From the NCBI RefSeq assembly GCF_000058485.1, contig NC_008278.1:3218962-3282961 (forward strand): DNA of 64,000 nt. Direction: 5' to 3'. Position 1 is the stretch's first letter. Every line of letters begins with the position of its first letter. The notes under the pieces were generated by a model. The model ran no database searches. It saw only the letters and a program-made list of their open reading frames with translations, and was not told where the DNA came from. This document shows positions 24,030 to 33,059 of this stretch, one piece after another. The position numbers and the translations under genes were made by a program. The DNA is from Frankia alni ACN14a. Its GTDB lineage: Bacteria; Actinomycetota; Actinomycetes; Frankiales; Frankiaceae.

Positions 24030-26481
24030 AGCCGGCTACGCCATGAGCCTCGCCACCGGCTATCTCGTCGGTGCCGAACCCGCCACCGCCACCGCCACCG
24101 TGCCCGTGCCCGTGCCTGTCGCCGATGCCTGGCCCGACTGGGCTGACCGGTACGACGAGACCGAGGCCGTCGACCACCACCCGGGACCCGGCGCGGGGTC
24201 GGGTCCGGATCCGGTTCCCCTCGGTGCGGTTTCCGGGTGGCTGTTCCCCGAGACGAGCGTCGGATGGACCGCCGCGGGCCGGCCGGTGCCGCGGCTGGTG
24301 GCCTCGCCGTCACCGGCCCCGCGGGATCGCGCCGGACGGGCACGGGCAACGCCCCCGCAGGAGCCGACGGAACCGATCCTGGCGCGGCTGCTCGAGGGCA
24401 CCCTCGCCACCGCCGCCGGTCGGTTCTTCGAGCCGGACCTGGCCGCTGCGACGCGGCTGCCGGTGGCCCCACCCGGGATGTTCACCGTTCACCTGAGCAC
24501 CGGCCCGGCAGGCTTCCAGATCAACGGTCGCCCCGTCCCGCCCGCACTGCTGGCCCGGCTGATCCGTGCCTGTCCCGAGTGGCGCGGCCGGCCGCTGCTG
24601 GTCCTGGCGCATCCGCAGCCGGCGCCGAACCGACTGGCCGCCCTGGCCCGTGCACTGCTCGCCGGGGTCGGAGTTCCGGTGTACACCGCGGACGCCGGTG
24701 TCCTGCTGCTGCCGGGCGGGGCCATCACCGGAACGTCGTTCCGCCGATGGTCCGTGCCGGCCGATGGGCGAAACGAAGCGGAAGCGTCGACGGCCGTCGG
24801 CCCGTGGCTGCCGCACGAGGGGCTCGCGGCGGCGCGCGCGGGCGAGCGCGCTGCACCGGTTCGCACGGCCGAACCGGCCGAGCCGGCCGAACCCAGGCCG
24901 CTCCCCGCGCCGGTGCCGGCGATCGCGCCGGTGCCGCTACCTGCGGCGCTTGCCACGCCGGCTGCAGGGCAACCGTCCGCTCCGGGTCCGATTCCGCCTG
25001 TCGTCCGGCGCGCCCTTCCCACGGCGACGCCCTGGTCACTGCCGGTTCCCGCATCCCCATCCCCGCCCCCCGCTTCCCCGCCCCCCGGGTCCCCGCCCCC
25101 CGGGTCCGGTCTCCAGGGGCCCTCCGCTCCGGTCGAGCGGTCGCCGGCGCAGGCACCCTCGCAGGGCACGGATCCGGGGGCCGACGTGGGCGGCGGGGCG
25201 CGGCCCGGCTCGCGTTGGCATCGGCGGACGCCGCCCGTTGACACTCGCACCCGGCCCGCGGCGGCTCCGGTCCGCTCCGCGGTGGAGTCCGCGGTCGAGG
25301 AGGCTCCAGGCCACGGCCGGGACCTGGCGGCGGCCCCCCACCACGTCCCCGGTAACGCGCCTCCTCTGCCCGAGCCGACCGAGGCCACGGCCACCGACAG
25401 CTCCGCGGACGGGACCCACGAAGCGGCGCGCGTGCCCCGTCAGGTCGCCGGCGACGGCAGCTTCGAAGGGGCGCACGCCAAGGGCGACCGGTTCGGGAGC
25501 GACCGGTTCGGGAGCGGCCGGTTCGAGGGAGGCCGCTCCGGCTGGGACGCCGCCGGTGGCGGCTTCGGCGCGGACCGGGCTGACACCGGGCACCTCCTGC
25601 CCTGGCTCGCGGTGCTGCCGCGGGTGACGGTGGAGGACCGGGACCGGCTGCGGACGCTGCTCGGGTGGCGTTACGAGACGCACGCACGCGCCGTGATGGG
25701 CGCCCTTGCCCTGCAGCCGGGCCTGCGGGCGGGAGCCGGCGCGGACGACCTGCTGGCCGGGCTGGTCGCGGTCCGCGCCTATCTCTCGGCGGCGGGACGG
25801 CTCGACTCCGCCGGCCGGTCGGTGAACGCGGCGCTGCGCAGCGCCGAGCGGCGGCCGGACGACGACGGCCTGATCCTGCTGGCCCGCTGCGTCCAGGCCG
25901 GCCTCGGTCGGCTACCGGCCGTGGTGGGCCCGGTGTTCCGCCCGGCGGCTGCGAGCCCGGACGTGCTCTCGCGTCACCGGCCGGGGGACATGCTCGTCGA
26001 ACCCGCCTTCCTCGAGATGTCGACGGCCCCCTGGGAGCTGCCGGGACGCACCGTGGAGTACGTGATCTGGTCCTCGACGGCCCGCCGGACGACGTGGCTC
26101 GGTGCGGACGCGACGCCGGGCGGTTCGTCGTGCGAGGCCCTGTTCGTGGCCGGCACCCGGTTCGTCGTCCTCGCCGTCGACCGGGCGACCGAGGACGAGG
26201 ACGGCCGCGCCGGAGCCGGCGAGGCCCCCACGCGGGTGCTGCTGCGCGAGGTGGTCGGTGGCCGGGTCGACGCCGCGCTGGCGCAGCGCGCGCTCGGGCG
26301 GCTGCGCGACGTGCTCGCCGACCGGCCTCCCGCCGCGAGCGGGGCGGGTGCGCCCGGCGGGCCGGACGGTGCGCTGCCCGAGCGACTGCGGTTCGCCCTC
26401 GGCGTCGGCGCCGGCGGCCGCGCCTTCGCGCCCGACGGCGCCCGCCTGGCCGACGCCCTGGGACCGGCCGCGACGACGTGA
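23977..26481 (+). CDS. Proline-rich protein with degenerate ADP-ribosyltransferase-like C-terminal domain
   Basis: 834 residues from GTG 23977, which would form a GTGA overlap with the ancestral P2 stop; ATG 24043 is an alternative. Residues ~160-270 resemble the short Rossmann-like modules of the giant protein (GRPLLVLAHPQP, VPVYTADAG). Residues ~290-540 are Pro/Ala-rich and disordered. The C-terminal domain (~545-790) contains VFRPA, FLEMSTAP, VEYVIWSS, CEALFVAGTRFVVLAV and VLLREV in order. This matches the R-S-E type ADP-ribosyltransferase layout (Arg; S-T-S; E-x-E before a GTRF strand). The second Glu is kept but the first is Ser, so NAD transfer may be lost. No signal peptide. Domain assignment is from pattern alone. 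Confidence 0.6.
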   Translation: MTVGDLGAGPGLVRTRHEAGYAMSLATGYLVGAEPATATATVPVPVPVADAWPDWADRYDETEAVDHHPGPGAGSGPDPVPLGAVSGWLFPETSVGWTAAGRPVPRLVASPSPAPRDRAGRARATPPQEPTEPILARLLEGTLATAAGRFFEPDLAAATRLPVAPPGMFTVHLSTGPAGFQINGRPVPPALLARLIRACPEWRGRPLLVLAHPQPAPNRLAALARALLAGVGVPVYTADAGVLLLPGGAITGTSFRRWSVPADGRNEAEASTAVGPWLPHEGLAAARAGERAAPVRTAEPAEPAEPRPLPAPVPAIAPVPLPAALATPAAGQPSAPGPIPPVVRRALPTATPWSLPVPASPSPPPASPPPGSPPPGSGLQGPSAPVERSPAQAPSQGTDPGADVGGGARPGSRWHRRTPPVDTRTRPAAAPVRSAVESAVEEAPGHGRDLAAAPHHVPGNAPPLPEPTEATATDSSADGTHEAARVPRQVAGDGSFEGAHAKGDRFGSDRFGSGRFEGGRSGWDAAGGGFGADRADTGHLLPWLAVLPRVTVEDRDRLRTLLGWRYETHARAVMGALALQPGLRAGAGADDLLAGLVAVRAYLSAAGRLDSAGRSVNAALRSAERRPDDDGLILLARCVQAGLGRLPAVVGPVFRPAAASPDVLSRHRPGDMLVEPAFLEMSTAPWELPGRTVEYVIWSSTARRTTWLGADATPGGSSCEALFVAGTRFVVLAVDRATEDEDGRAGAGEAPTRVLLREVVGGRVDAALAQRALGRLRDVLADRPPAASGAGAPGGPDGALPERLRFALGVGAGGRAFAPDGARLADALGPAATT

Positions 26482-26482
26482 C

Positions 26483-26536
26483 CCCGCCACCCGGCCCCGG
26501 CCACCCGGCCACCCGGCCACCCCGCCACCCCGCCCC
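26483..26536 (+). repeat. Short tandem repeat spacer (CACCCGGC-type, 8 bp)
   Basis: A C-rich run of ACCCGGCC/ACCCCGCC units fills most of the 68 bp between the stop at 26481 and the next start. The ribosome binding site AGGGA follows it directly. Confidence 0.7.
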
Positions 26537-26549
26537 AGGGAGCCTCGCG

Positions 26550-27989
26550 ATGACCGCAGCCGTTCGGTCCGACCTCGCCGCGCCGGCCGAGGGTGCGGCG
26601 CAGATCGCCCGGGCGCTGGCCGTCGCCGATCCGGGCGGCACGGTGGCGCTGCGCCCGGGCTTGTACCGGGAGTCACTCGTCTTCACCCGGGACGTGACCC
26701 TGGTCGCGCGCGAGGGCCCGGGCAGCGTCGTGATCGAGGTACCGCCCGGGGGGACCCTGCTCGTCGCCGACGGGGACATCAGGCTGCGGGGGCTGGAGAT
26801 CCGTGGCGGCGACGAGCGAGCGTCGCTGATCCGTGTTGTGGGTGGGCGGCTGCGGATGGACACCTGCGATCTGCGGGCGACCGCGGCGGTGGCGCTGCAC
26901 CTGCGCGGCGGGCGGACCCGCGTGGTCGGGGGCCGGATCGGCAATCCCGCCGGCGCCGGGGTGGTGGTCTCCGCCGGCCTCGCCGAACTCGTCGGCGTCG
27001 CCCTGGCGGGCATCGGCGGTGCCGGTCTGACCGTGTCGGGCGGGGCGACGCCGATCCTGCGCGGCTGCGCGTTCACGGACGTCGAGGGCGTGGGTGTGCT
27101 GGCGGCCGGGACGGGAGCGGCGCTGCTGGACCGCTGTCGGATCAGTTCGCTGTCCAGCGCCGCGGTCCTCGCCCGGGCGGACTGCCGCCTGCGGATGGTC
27201 GGCTCGCTGGTGGACGGCGGTCAGGTCGGTCTCTATGTCGCCGACCGGGCCCGGCCGACCGTCGAGAACTGCCGGTTTCGCGACACCGCCGGTCCGGCGG
27301 TGGTCACCGTGGACCTGGCCGCGCCGAGCCTGGTCGCGTGCGTGGTCGACAGCCCCGCCGGCCACGGGCTGCACGTCTCGGGTCGGTCGGCGGCCGAGAT
27401 CCAGCGCTGTGCGGTGCGTGGCAGCGCTGCGGCGGGGGTCGTCGTCGACGGTGACGCCCGCCCGACCCTCCTCGGCGGGGAGATCGTCGGCTGCGGTGAC
27501 GTGGGGGTCCTCCTGCTCGGCGCCTCGACGGCCTGCTTGGACGGCGTCCGCGTGCACGGCAGCCCGCTCGGGGTGTCGGTCGAGGACGCCGCGGCGCCGC
27601 GGCTGGTCGGGCTCGACATCGGCGACGTCGACGTCGGCATCCAGGTGCGGGAGTCGGCGCATCCGCGGCTGTCCCGCAGCCGGGTACGCGGCACGGCGGG
27701 CGCCGCCCTGGTGCTCGGACCCGGTACCCGGGCCACGGTCACGGACACGGAGCTGGTGGGCGACCGCGGGCCCGGGGTTCTGGTCGAGACGGACCGGGCG
27801 GTCTCGATCGACGGCGGCGTGATCGGCGGCACCGGCGGCGAGGCGGTACGGCTGGCGACGCAGGCGTCGCGGTTGCGGATGCGTGGCGTCGCGACCCGCC
27901 GGGACGGCGTTCCCGGCACCATTGCAGGTCCGGGTCCGGGTCCGGGTCCGATGGCGATCCCGGCGGGCCGCACCGCGTCCCGTCCCTGA
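26550..27989 (+). CDS. Right-handed beta-helix protein, paralogue without AAA domains
   Basis: 479 residues from ATG 26550 (AGGGA upstream). The start context GCGATGACCGCAGCCGT is identical to that of the 13978 gene. The protein follows that paralogue closely over its beta-helix: GLYRESLVFTRDV, EGPGSVVIEVP, CGDVGVLLLG, VHGSPLGVS. It ends in a Gly/Pro tail (GPGPGPG) where the other continues into two AAA+ domains. It has no catalytic residues of pectate lyases and no signal peptide. It is a probable scaffold or decoy version of the ATPase's recognition half, in a cassette with P2 and the ART-like gene. It converges on the sigma factor gene with only 6 bp between stops. Confidence 0.88.
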   Translation: MTAAVRSDLAAPAEGAAQIARALAVADPGGTVALRPGLYRESLVFTRDVTLVAREGPGSVVIEVPPGGTLLVADGDIRLRGLEIRGGDERASLIRVVGGRLRMDTCDLRATAAVALHLRGGRTRVVGGRIGNPAGAGVVVSAGLAELVGVALAGIGGAGLTVSGGATPILRGCAFTDVEGVGVLAAGTGAALLDRCRISSLSSAAVLARADCRLRMVGSLVDGGQVGLYVADRARPTVENCRFRDTAGPAVVTVDLAAPSLVACVVDSPAGHGLHVSGRSAAEIQRCAVRGSAAAGVVVDGDARPTLLGGEIVGCGDVGVLLLGASTACLDGVRVHGSPLGVSVEDAAAPRLVGLDIGDVDVGIQVRESAHPRLSRSRVRGTAGAALVLGPGTRATVTDTELVGDRGPGVLVETDRAVSIDGGVIGGTGGEAVRLATQASRLRMRGVATRRDGVPGTIAGPGPGPGPMAIPAGRTASRP

Positions 27990-27995
27990 CGCGCC

Positions 27996-28598
27996 CTACA
28001 GGACGGTCAGCTCCGCCTGCCGGCGCAGGGTCCGCAGTGCGTAGTGCACCCGGCTCTTCACCGTCCCCTCGGGGATGCCGAGGGCCGCCGCCGCCTGCGC
28101 GCAGGTGCGGTCGCGCAGGTAGACCTCGACGAGGGCGGCCCGGTGCTCGGGCCAGATCCGGCCCAGCGCCGCCTGCACGGTGGCGGCGACCAGCACCGAT
28201 TCGGCGTGGTCCGGCTGGGCCTGGACCTCGGTGTGCTCGGGCTCCAGCTCGAGTTCGGTCAGCCGGGCCCGACGTCCCCGGTAGCCGTCGACGACGAGGT
28301 TGTGCGCCACCCGGCGCAGCCAGCCGTTGACCGAGCCGCGCTCGGGGGTCAACCGGTCGAGGTGGTGCCAGGCGCGCAGAAAGGTCTCCTGCACGACGTC
28401 CTCCGCCCGCCCGCGGTCGCCGCCGGTCAACCGGGTCGCGTAGGCGAGCAGGGTCGTCCGGTGCAGGCGCACGAGCTCGTCGAAATGGTCATCCGCCGTC
28501 CGCGGTTCCACCGACACCGCAGGCCGTTCCACCGACATCGCAGGCGGTTCCACCGACATCGCAGGCGGTTCCACCGTGTTCGCAGGCGATTGCGTCAT
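27996..28598 (-). CDS. ECF-type RNA polymerase sigma factor
   Basis: 200 residues from ATG 28598. Region 2: FDELVRLHRTTLLAYATRLTG, DVVQETFLRAW, SVNGWLRRVAHNLVVDGYR. Region 4: helix-turn-helix with AAAALGIPEGTVKSRVHYALR. The first ~28 residues are four copies of a 7-residue repeat (MSVEPPA type) not usual for the family. No anti-sigma factor gene lies next to it. It is divergent from the ABC exporter operon at 28848, with ~250 bp between starts that may carry promoters for both. A start further upstream (28811) is possible but has no support. Confidence 0.88.
   Translation of the reverse strand: MTQSPANTVEPPAMSVEPPAMSVERPAVSVEPRTADDHFDELVRLHRTTLLAYATRLTGGDRGRAEDVVQETFLRAWHHLDRLTPERGSVNGWLRRVAHNLVVDGYRGRRARLTELELEPEHTEVQAQPDHAESVLVAATVQAALGRIWPEHRAALVEVYLRDRTCAQAAAALGIPEGTVKSRVHYALRTLRRQAELTVL
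28504..28587 (-). repeat. 21-bp x 4 tandem repeat at the sigma factor N-terminus
   Basis: Units begin at 28504, 28525, 28546 and 28567 (consensus GGTTCCACCGACATCGCAGG on the plus strand). Each encodes seven residues, and several units carry an in-frame ATG, so alternative starts exist within the array. Confidence 0.95.
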
Positions 28599-28847
28599 GC
28601 TACGACCGTCGCCGTTCGGCGCCGCGCCCGATACCAGGCGCTCCCTACGCCTGCGGGGGCGGACCCGATCCGGCCGGAGGGCTAGCCCTACCTCGGCGGG
28701 GCCGGATACCTCCTGCGGCGTAGGCGGGTACGCCGCAAGGAGGACGTCGGCGCCGCAAAGATCGCTCTGTGGGCCGTCGTTGCGACGTTGCCAGCGGATT
28801 AGGTTCGGCACTGCTGGACTTGGATCCCTAGAGATGGGCGATCAGCA

Positions 28848-29843
28848 ATGATCGAGGTGCAAGGTCTCACCAAGCGCTACGGCGAAAAAGTCGCCGTGTC
28901 GGAGCTGAGTTTCACGGTCCGGCCGGGCATCGTCACCGGATTTCTCGGTCCGAACGGATCGGGAAAGTCCACGACGATGCGGATGATCGTGGGTCTGGAC
29001 CAGCCGAGCGAGGGCAGCGTCCTGATCAACGGGCAGCGGTACCGGGATTTCCGGGCACCGCTGTGCGAGGTCGGTGCGTTGTTGGAGGCGCGGTCGGTGC
29101 ACACCGGTCGGTCGGCCTACAACCACCTGCTGGCTCTCGCCCAGACCCACGCCATCCCGCGCCGCCGGGTCGCCGACGTCATCGAGCTCGTCGGGCTGGG
29201 CGGCGTGGCGCGCAAGCGGGCCGGGGGCTTCTCGCTGGGCATGGGGCAGCGGCTGGGCATCGCCGCGGCGCTGCTCGGGGATCCCGGGACGCTGATCCTC
29301 GACGAGCCGGTCAACGGTCTCGACCCGGAGGGCATCCGCTGGATCCGCACTCTGCTGCAGGATCTGGCCGCGCAGGGGCGCACGGTGCTGGTGTCGTCCC
29401 ACCTGATGAGCGAGATGGCGCTCACCGCCGAGCATCTCGTCGTCATCGGGCAGGGCCGGCTGATCGCGGACATGTCCGTCGCGGACTTCGTCGCCGGCGC
29501 CTCCGAGAACGTGGTGCACGTCCGGTCGCCGCGCGCGCCGGAGCTGCGGGATCTGCTGCTGTCCGCGGACGTGACGATCCGCGCGGACGGCGCCGACGTG
29601 CTCGAGGTGTCGGGGCTGCCGAGCGATCGGATCGGCGAGGTCGCGGCCGCGGCCGGCATCGCACTGTCCGAGCTGACGCCGCGGCAGGCGTCGTTGGAGG
29701 AGGCGTTCATGGCGCTGACCCATGACGCCGTCGAGTACCACGGCGGCTCGGCGGCGGCGCTGCCGCACCAGCCGGGGGACGGGCCGGCGCAGGCGGCGGG
29801 CGGCGCCCGCGTGGAGACGCACGGGGCGGGAGCGAGATCATGA
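28848..29843 (+). CDS. ABC transporter ATP-binding protein
   Basis: 331 residues. Walker A GPNGSGKST (~34), signature SLGMGQ (~129), Walker B LILDEP (~149) and a VSSHLMSEM His-loop. DRA/CcmA-type export subfamily (multidrug or antibiotic efflux, or immunity). The C-terminus is extended and His/Gly-rich. The stop overlaps the permease start (ATGA). With 29840, 30681 and 32213 it forms an exporter plus two-component operon, an arrangement typical of systems that sense cell-envelope stress or antibiotics. Confidence 0.93.
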   Translation: MIEVQGLTKRYGEKVAVSELSFTVRPGIVTGFLGPNGSGKSTTMRMIVGLDQPSEGSVLINGQRYRDFRAPLCEVGALLEARSVHTGRSAYNHLLALAQTHAIPRRRVADVIELVGLGGVARKRAGGFSLGMGQRLGIAAALLGDPGTLILDEPVNGLDPEGIRWIRTLLQDLAAQGRTVLVSSHLMSEMALTAEHLVVIGQGRLIADMSVADFVAGASENVVHVRSPRAPELRDLLLSADVTIRADGADVLEVSGLPSDRIGEVAAAAGIALSELTPRQASLEEAFMALTHDAVEYHGGSAAALPHQPGDGPAQAAGGARVETHGAGARS

Positions 29844-30676
29844 CGACGGTGGCGGACGTGCGACCGGTGCGCGGCGAGCTGACGGCGCAGGCCGGCTACG
29901 GGGTCACCCAGCGCCGGGTCCTGCTGTCCGAGTGGACGAAGCTGCGGTCCCTGCGCTCGACCCTGTTCTCCCTGCTCGCGGCGATCGTCTTTGTGGTCGC
30001 CCTCGGCATCCTCATCTCGTGGGCGCAGGCCAGCCACTGGGATCAGGAGTCGCCGATCGACCGGCTCACCTTTGATCCGACGAACACGAGTCTGAGTGGC
30101 GTGTTCCTCGCGCAGCTCGCGATCGGCGTGCTCGGCGTGTTGATGTTCAGCGGGGAGTACGGCACGGGCATGATCCGCGCGACGATCACCGCGGTGCCCC
30201 ACCGCCTGCCGGTGCTGTGGGCGAAGTCGATCGTGTTCGCGGTCGTCACGCTCGTGCTGATGACGGTCTCGTCGTTCGTCGCCTTCGTCGGCGGCCAGGC
30301 GATGCTGTCGTCGAAGCACATCGACACCACGCTCGGTCATCCGGGTGTCCTCACCGCCGTGTTCGGCGGCGGCCTCTATCTGACGGTCGTGGCCCTGCTG
30401 GGGGTCGCTCTCGGCGCGCTGGTCCGCAGCACCGCCGGCGGGATCGCCACCCTGTTCGGGGTGCTGCTGATCCTGCCGCTGATCGTCAACTTCCTGCCGT
30501 CGAGCTGGTCGAACAACATCGACCCGTACCTGCCCAGCAGCGCCGGCCAGGACATCTTCACCGTCGTGCGGGACTCCTCCTCGCTCGGGCCCTGGACCGG
30601 CTTCGGGCTGTTCTGCGGGTACGCGGCGGTGCTGCTGGCCGCCGCGGCGGTGGTCCTGCGGCGACGGGACGCCTAG
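29840..30676 (+). CDS. ABC-2 type transporter permease
   Basis: 278 residues from ATG 29840 (4-bp overlap with the ATPase). About six hydrophobic helices: TLFSLLAAIVFVVALGILI near the N-terminus, then VFLAQLAIGVLGVLMF, FAVVTLVLMTVSSFVAF and so on, plus a final helix before the RRRDA end. The motif SGEYGTGMIRATI between helices is common in ABC-2 permeases. It pairs with the ATPase to form an exporter. The substrate cannot be told. Confidence 0.9.
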   Translation: MTTVADVRPVRGELTAQAGYGVTQRRVLLSEWTKLRSLRSTLFSLLAAIVFVVALGILISWAQASHWDQESPIDRLTFDPTNTSLSGVFLAQLAIGVLGVLMFSGEYGTGMIRATITAVPHRLPVLWAKSIVFAVVTLVLMTVSSFVAFVGGQAMLSSKHIDTTLGHPGVLTAVFGGGLYLTVVALLGVALGALVRSTAGGIATLFGVLLILPLIVNFLPSSWSNNIDPYLPSSAGQDIFTVVRDSSSLGPWTGFGLFCGYAAVLLAAAAVVLRRRDA

Positions 30677-30680
30677 CCTC

Positions 30681-32216
30681 GTGGCCTCCTCGGCGCGGGG
30701 CACCGGTCGGGGCATCCGGCGGGGCATCGGCCGGGCCCTCGGGCAGGGCATCGGTCGGGCCTTCGGGCGGGTCGTCGCGAGCGCCGCCGCGAGCACAATG
30801 GAGCCCGTGGCCCTCGACGTGGCTGTCGACGATCTGCCCGGCCCGCGCAGCCCCGGTCGGCTGCTGCGGCTGCTCGCGGCGCATCCGACCGGGGTCGACG
30901 CGGCGATCGTGCTGCCGTGCGCGGCGCTGGCGCTGATCGCCGCGGTGCTGCATCCCGAGCGGCAGGCGCCGGGCCTGGTGTTCGCGGCCGTGCTGCTGGT
31001 TCCGCTGATCTGGCGGCGGTCGCGGCCGCTGGCGGTGTTCGCCCTGCTCGCCGCGATCGCCTTCGTCCAGTGGCTGCTCGACGTGACCTCGCCCGGCGAC
31101 GCGGCGCTGCTCATCGCCCTCTACTCCGTCGCCGCGGCCCGGCCCCGCCGCTGGACGTTGCTCGCGGCCGGCGTCACCGAGCTCGGGGTGGTGCTGGCGG
31201 CGGTGCGCTGGGGCGGGCCGCCGGTGCGGGAGATGTTCAGCGCCTTCGTGTTCCTCACCGGCATGATGATCGCGGCCTGCGCGACCGGGGTGAACATCGG
31301 TGGGCGCCGCGCGCGGCTGGCCTACCTGGAGGACCGCGCGGCCCGCCTCGAACGCGAACGCGACCAGCAGAACCGCCTGGGTGCCGCGGCCGAACGGGCC
31401 CGCATCGCCCGCGAGATGCACGACGTCGTCGCCCACAATCTCTCCGTGATGATCGCCCTCGCGGACGGGGTGGCGTTCACCCTCGACACCGACCCCGCCG
31501 AGGCCGGCCGGGCGGTCCAGGCCGTGTCCGACACCGGCCGGGAGGCGCTCGGGGAGATGCGCCGGCTGCTCGGCATCCTGCGCGACGACGCGCAGCAGGA
31601 CACCCGCGCGCCCCAGCCCGGTCTCGGTGACCTCGACCGACTGGTCGAGCAGGTCCGGGCGACCGGCCTGCCCGTCACCATGGAGATCAGCGGCGAGCCG
31701 CTCGTGCTGTCCGGCGGCGCCGCGCTCAGCGTCTACCGGCTCGTCCAGGAAGCCCTGACCAACACCCTCAAGCACGGCGGGCCCGCGGCGACGGCACAGG
31801 TCCGGCTGCGGTACGGCGCCGGCGCACTCGAGGTCGAAATCCTCGACGGCCCCGGCGGTTCTGGCGTGCCCGGCGGTTCTGGCGTGCCCGGCGGCTCCGG
31901 GGGGCAGGGGCTCGTCGGGATGCGGGAACGGGTGGCGGCCTTCGGCGGCATCGTGGTCGCCGGGCCGCGGCCGACGGGCGGCTGGCGCGTCCACGCGCGG
32001 CTGCCCGCCGATCCCGAGCCGGTCGCGTCCGCCGACGGCGCCGTGCCGGGCAACCCCGCCCAGCACGGTCCTGCCCAGCACGGTCCCGCCCAGCACGGTC
32101 CTGCCCAGCACGGCCCCGCCCAGCACAGCCCCGCCCAGCACAGCCCCGCCCTGGGCGGCGCGATGCTGGGCGGCCCCGTGCCGCGGCCGGTCGCGGCGCA
32201 GCGGGTGGCCTCGTGA
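30681..32216 (+). CDS. Sensor histidine kinase (NarL-type partner, HisKA_3)
   Basis: 511 residues from GTG 30681; ATG 30798 is an alternative that would drop a Gly/Arg-rich repetitive stretch. Four or five membrane helices (~75-205), then the dimerisation helix with phospho-acceptor His in AREMHDVVAHNLS (~243), then a HATPase_c domain (QEALTNTLKHG; G-boxes GQGLVGMRERV). The C-terminal tail has a 15-bp x 6 repeat encoding H-G-P-A-Q. Its stop overlaps the regulator start (GTGA). It probably senses the stress countered by the upstream ABC exporter. Confidence 0.9.
   Translation: MASSARGTGRGIRRGIGRALGQGIGRAFGRVVASAAASTMEPVALDVAVDDLPGPRSPGRLLRLLAAHPTGVDAAIVLPCAALALIAAVLHPERQAPGLVFAAVLLVPLIWRRSRPLAVFALLAAIAFVQWLLDVTSPGDAALLIALYSVAAARPRRWTLLAAGVTELGVVLAAVRWGGPPVREMFSAFVFLTGMMIAACATGVNIGGRRARLAYLEDRAARLERERDQQNRLGAAAERARIAREMHDVVAHNLSVMIALADGVAFTLDTDPAEAGRAVQAVSDTGREALGEMRRLLGILRDDAQQDTRAPQPGLGDLDRLVEQVRATGLPVTMEISGEPLVLSGGAALSVYRLVQEALTNTLKHGGPAATAQVRLRYGAGALEVEILDGPGGSGVPGGSGVPGGSGGQGLVGMRERVAAFGGIVVAGPRPTGGWRVHARLPADPEPVASADGAVPGNPAQHGPAQHGPAQHGPAQHGPAQHSPAQHSPALGGAMLGGPVPRPVAAQRVAS
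32058..32147 (+). repeat. 15-bp x 6 tandem repeat in the kinase tail
   Basis: Six units of GCCCAGCACGGTCCT type encode A-Q-H-(G/S)-P. They lie after the ATPase domain, so changes in copy number would only alter tail length. Confidence 0.95.
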
Positions 32217-32911
32217 CCGTCTCGGTCCTGCTCGTGGACGACCAACCGCTGCTGCGCCTCGGCTTCCGGATGGTGCTGTCCTCGCAGCCCGATCTGACCG
32301 TCGCCGGGGAGGCGGGCGACGGCGCGGAGGCGATCCGGCTGACCGCCGAGCTCGCACCCGACGTCGTGCTCATGGATGTCCGGATGCCCGGAATGGACGG
32401 GATCGAGGCGACCCGTCAGATCATCGCCGCCGGCGGGACGGCCCGGATCCTCATCCTGACCACCTTCGATCTCGACCAGTACGCCTACGCGGCCCTGCGT
32501 TCGGGTGCCAGCGGCTTCCTGCTCAAGGACGTGCGTCCGGCGGACCTGCTGTCCGCGATCCGGGCGGTGGCGGTCGGCGACGCGGTGGTCGCGCCGAGCA
32601 TCACCCGCCGGCTGCTCGACACCTTCGCCCATCGGCTGCCCGACCCGGACAGCCCGCGCGCTCCCGCCGATCCCCGCCTGGCCCGCCTCACCGACCGCGA
32701 GCTGGTCGTCCTGGGCGAGGTCGCGGCCGGACACTCCAACGCCGAGATCGCGGCGCACCTCGTGCTGTCGGAGGCCACCGTGAAGACCCATGTCGGCCGG
32801 ATCCTCGCGAAGCTGGAACTGCGCGACCGCGTGCAGGCGGTCGTCTTCGCCTACGAGACGGGCCTCGTGCGCCCCTCCGACCGGCCACCCACCCAGCCGG
32901 GGACGACCTGA
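32213..32911 (+). CDS. NarL/LuxR-family response regulator
   Basis: 232 residues from GTG 32213 (GTGA overlap). Receiver domain with DDQ near the start, phospho-acceptor Asp in LMDVRMPGMDG (~54) and Lys in LLKDV; LuxR-type helix-turn-helix (LTDRELVVLGEVAAG..NAEIAAHL..SEATVKTHV). It partners with the kinase just upstream and probably controls the 28848 operon. Confidence 0.93.
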   Translation: MTVSVLLVDDQPLLRLGFRMVLSSQPDLTVAGEAGDGAEAIRLTAELAPDVVLMDVRMPGMDGIEATRQIIAAGGTARILILTTFDLDQYAYAALRSGASGFLLKDVRPADLLSAIRAVAVGDAVVAPSITRRLLDTFAHRLPDPDSPRAPADPRLARLTDRELVVLGEVAAGHSNAEIAAHLVLSEATVKTHVGRILAKLELRDRVQAVVFAYETGLVRPSDRPPTQPGTT

Positions 32912-32917
32912 GCGGCG

Positions 32918-32953
32918 CCTGACCTGCCTGACCTGCCTGACCTGCCTGACCTG
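32918..32953 (+). repeat. 9-bp x 4 tandem repeat (CCTGACCTG)
   Basis: A perfect array directly after the response regulator stop, in the 148-bp spacer before the methyltransferase gene. Nothing else is seen in the spacer. Confidence 0.95.
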
Positions 32954-33059
32954 GCAGCGGCTCCCTGCGCAGGCCGGCGCCGACCTCCGCTGCGGACGAG
33001 AACCCGCTGCGGTTAGGGTGATTAGAGGTGTTCGTCCTGATGTGAGGGGGCTGGCCGCG

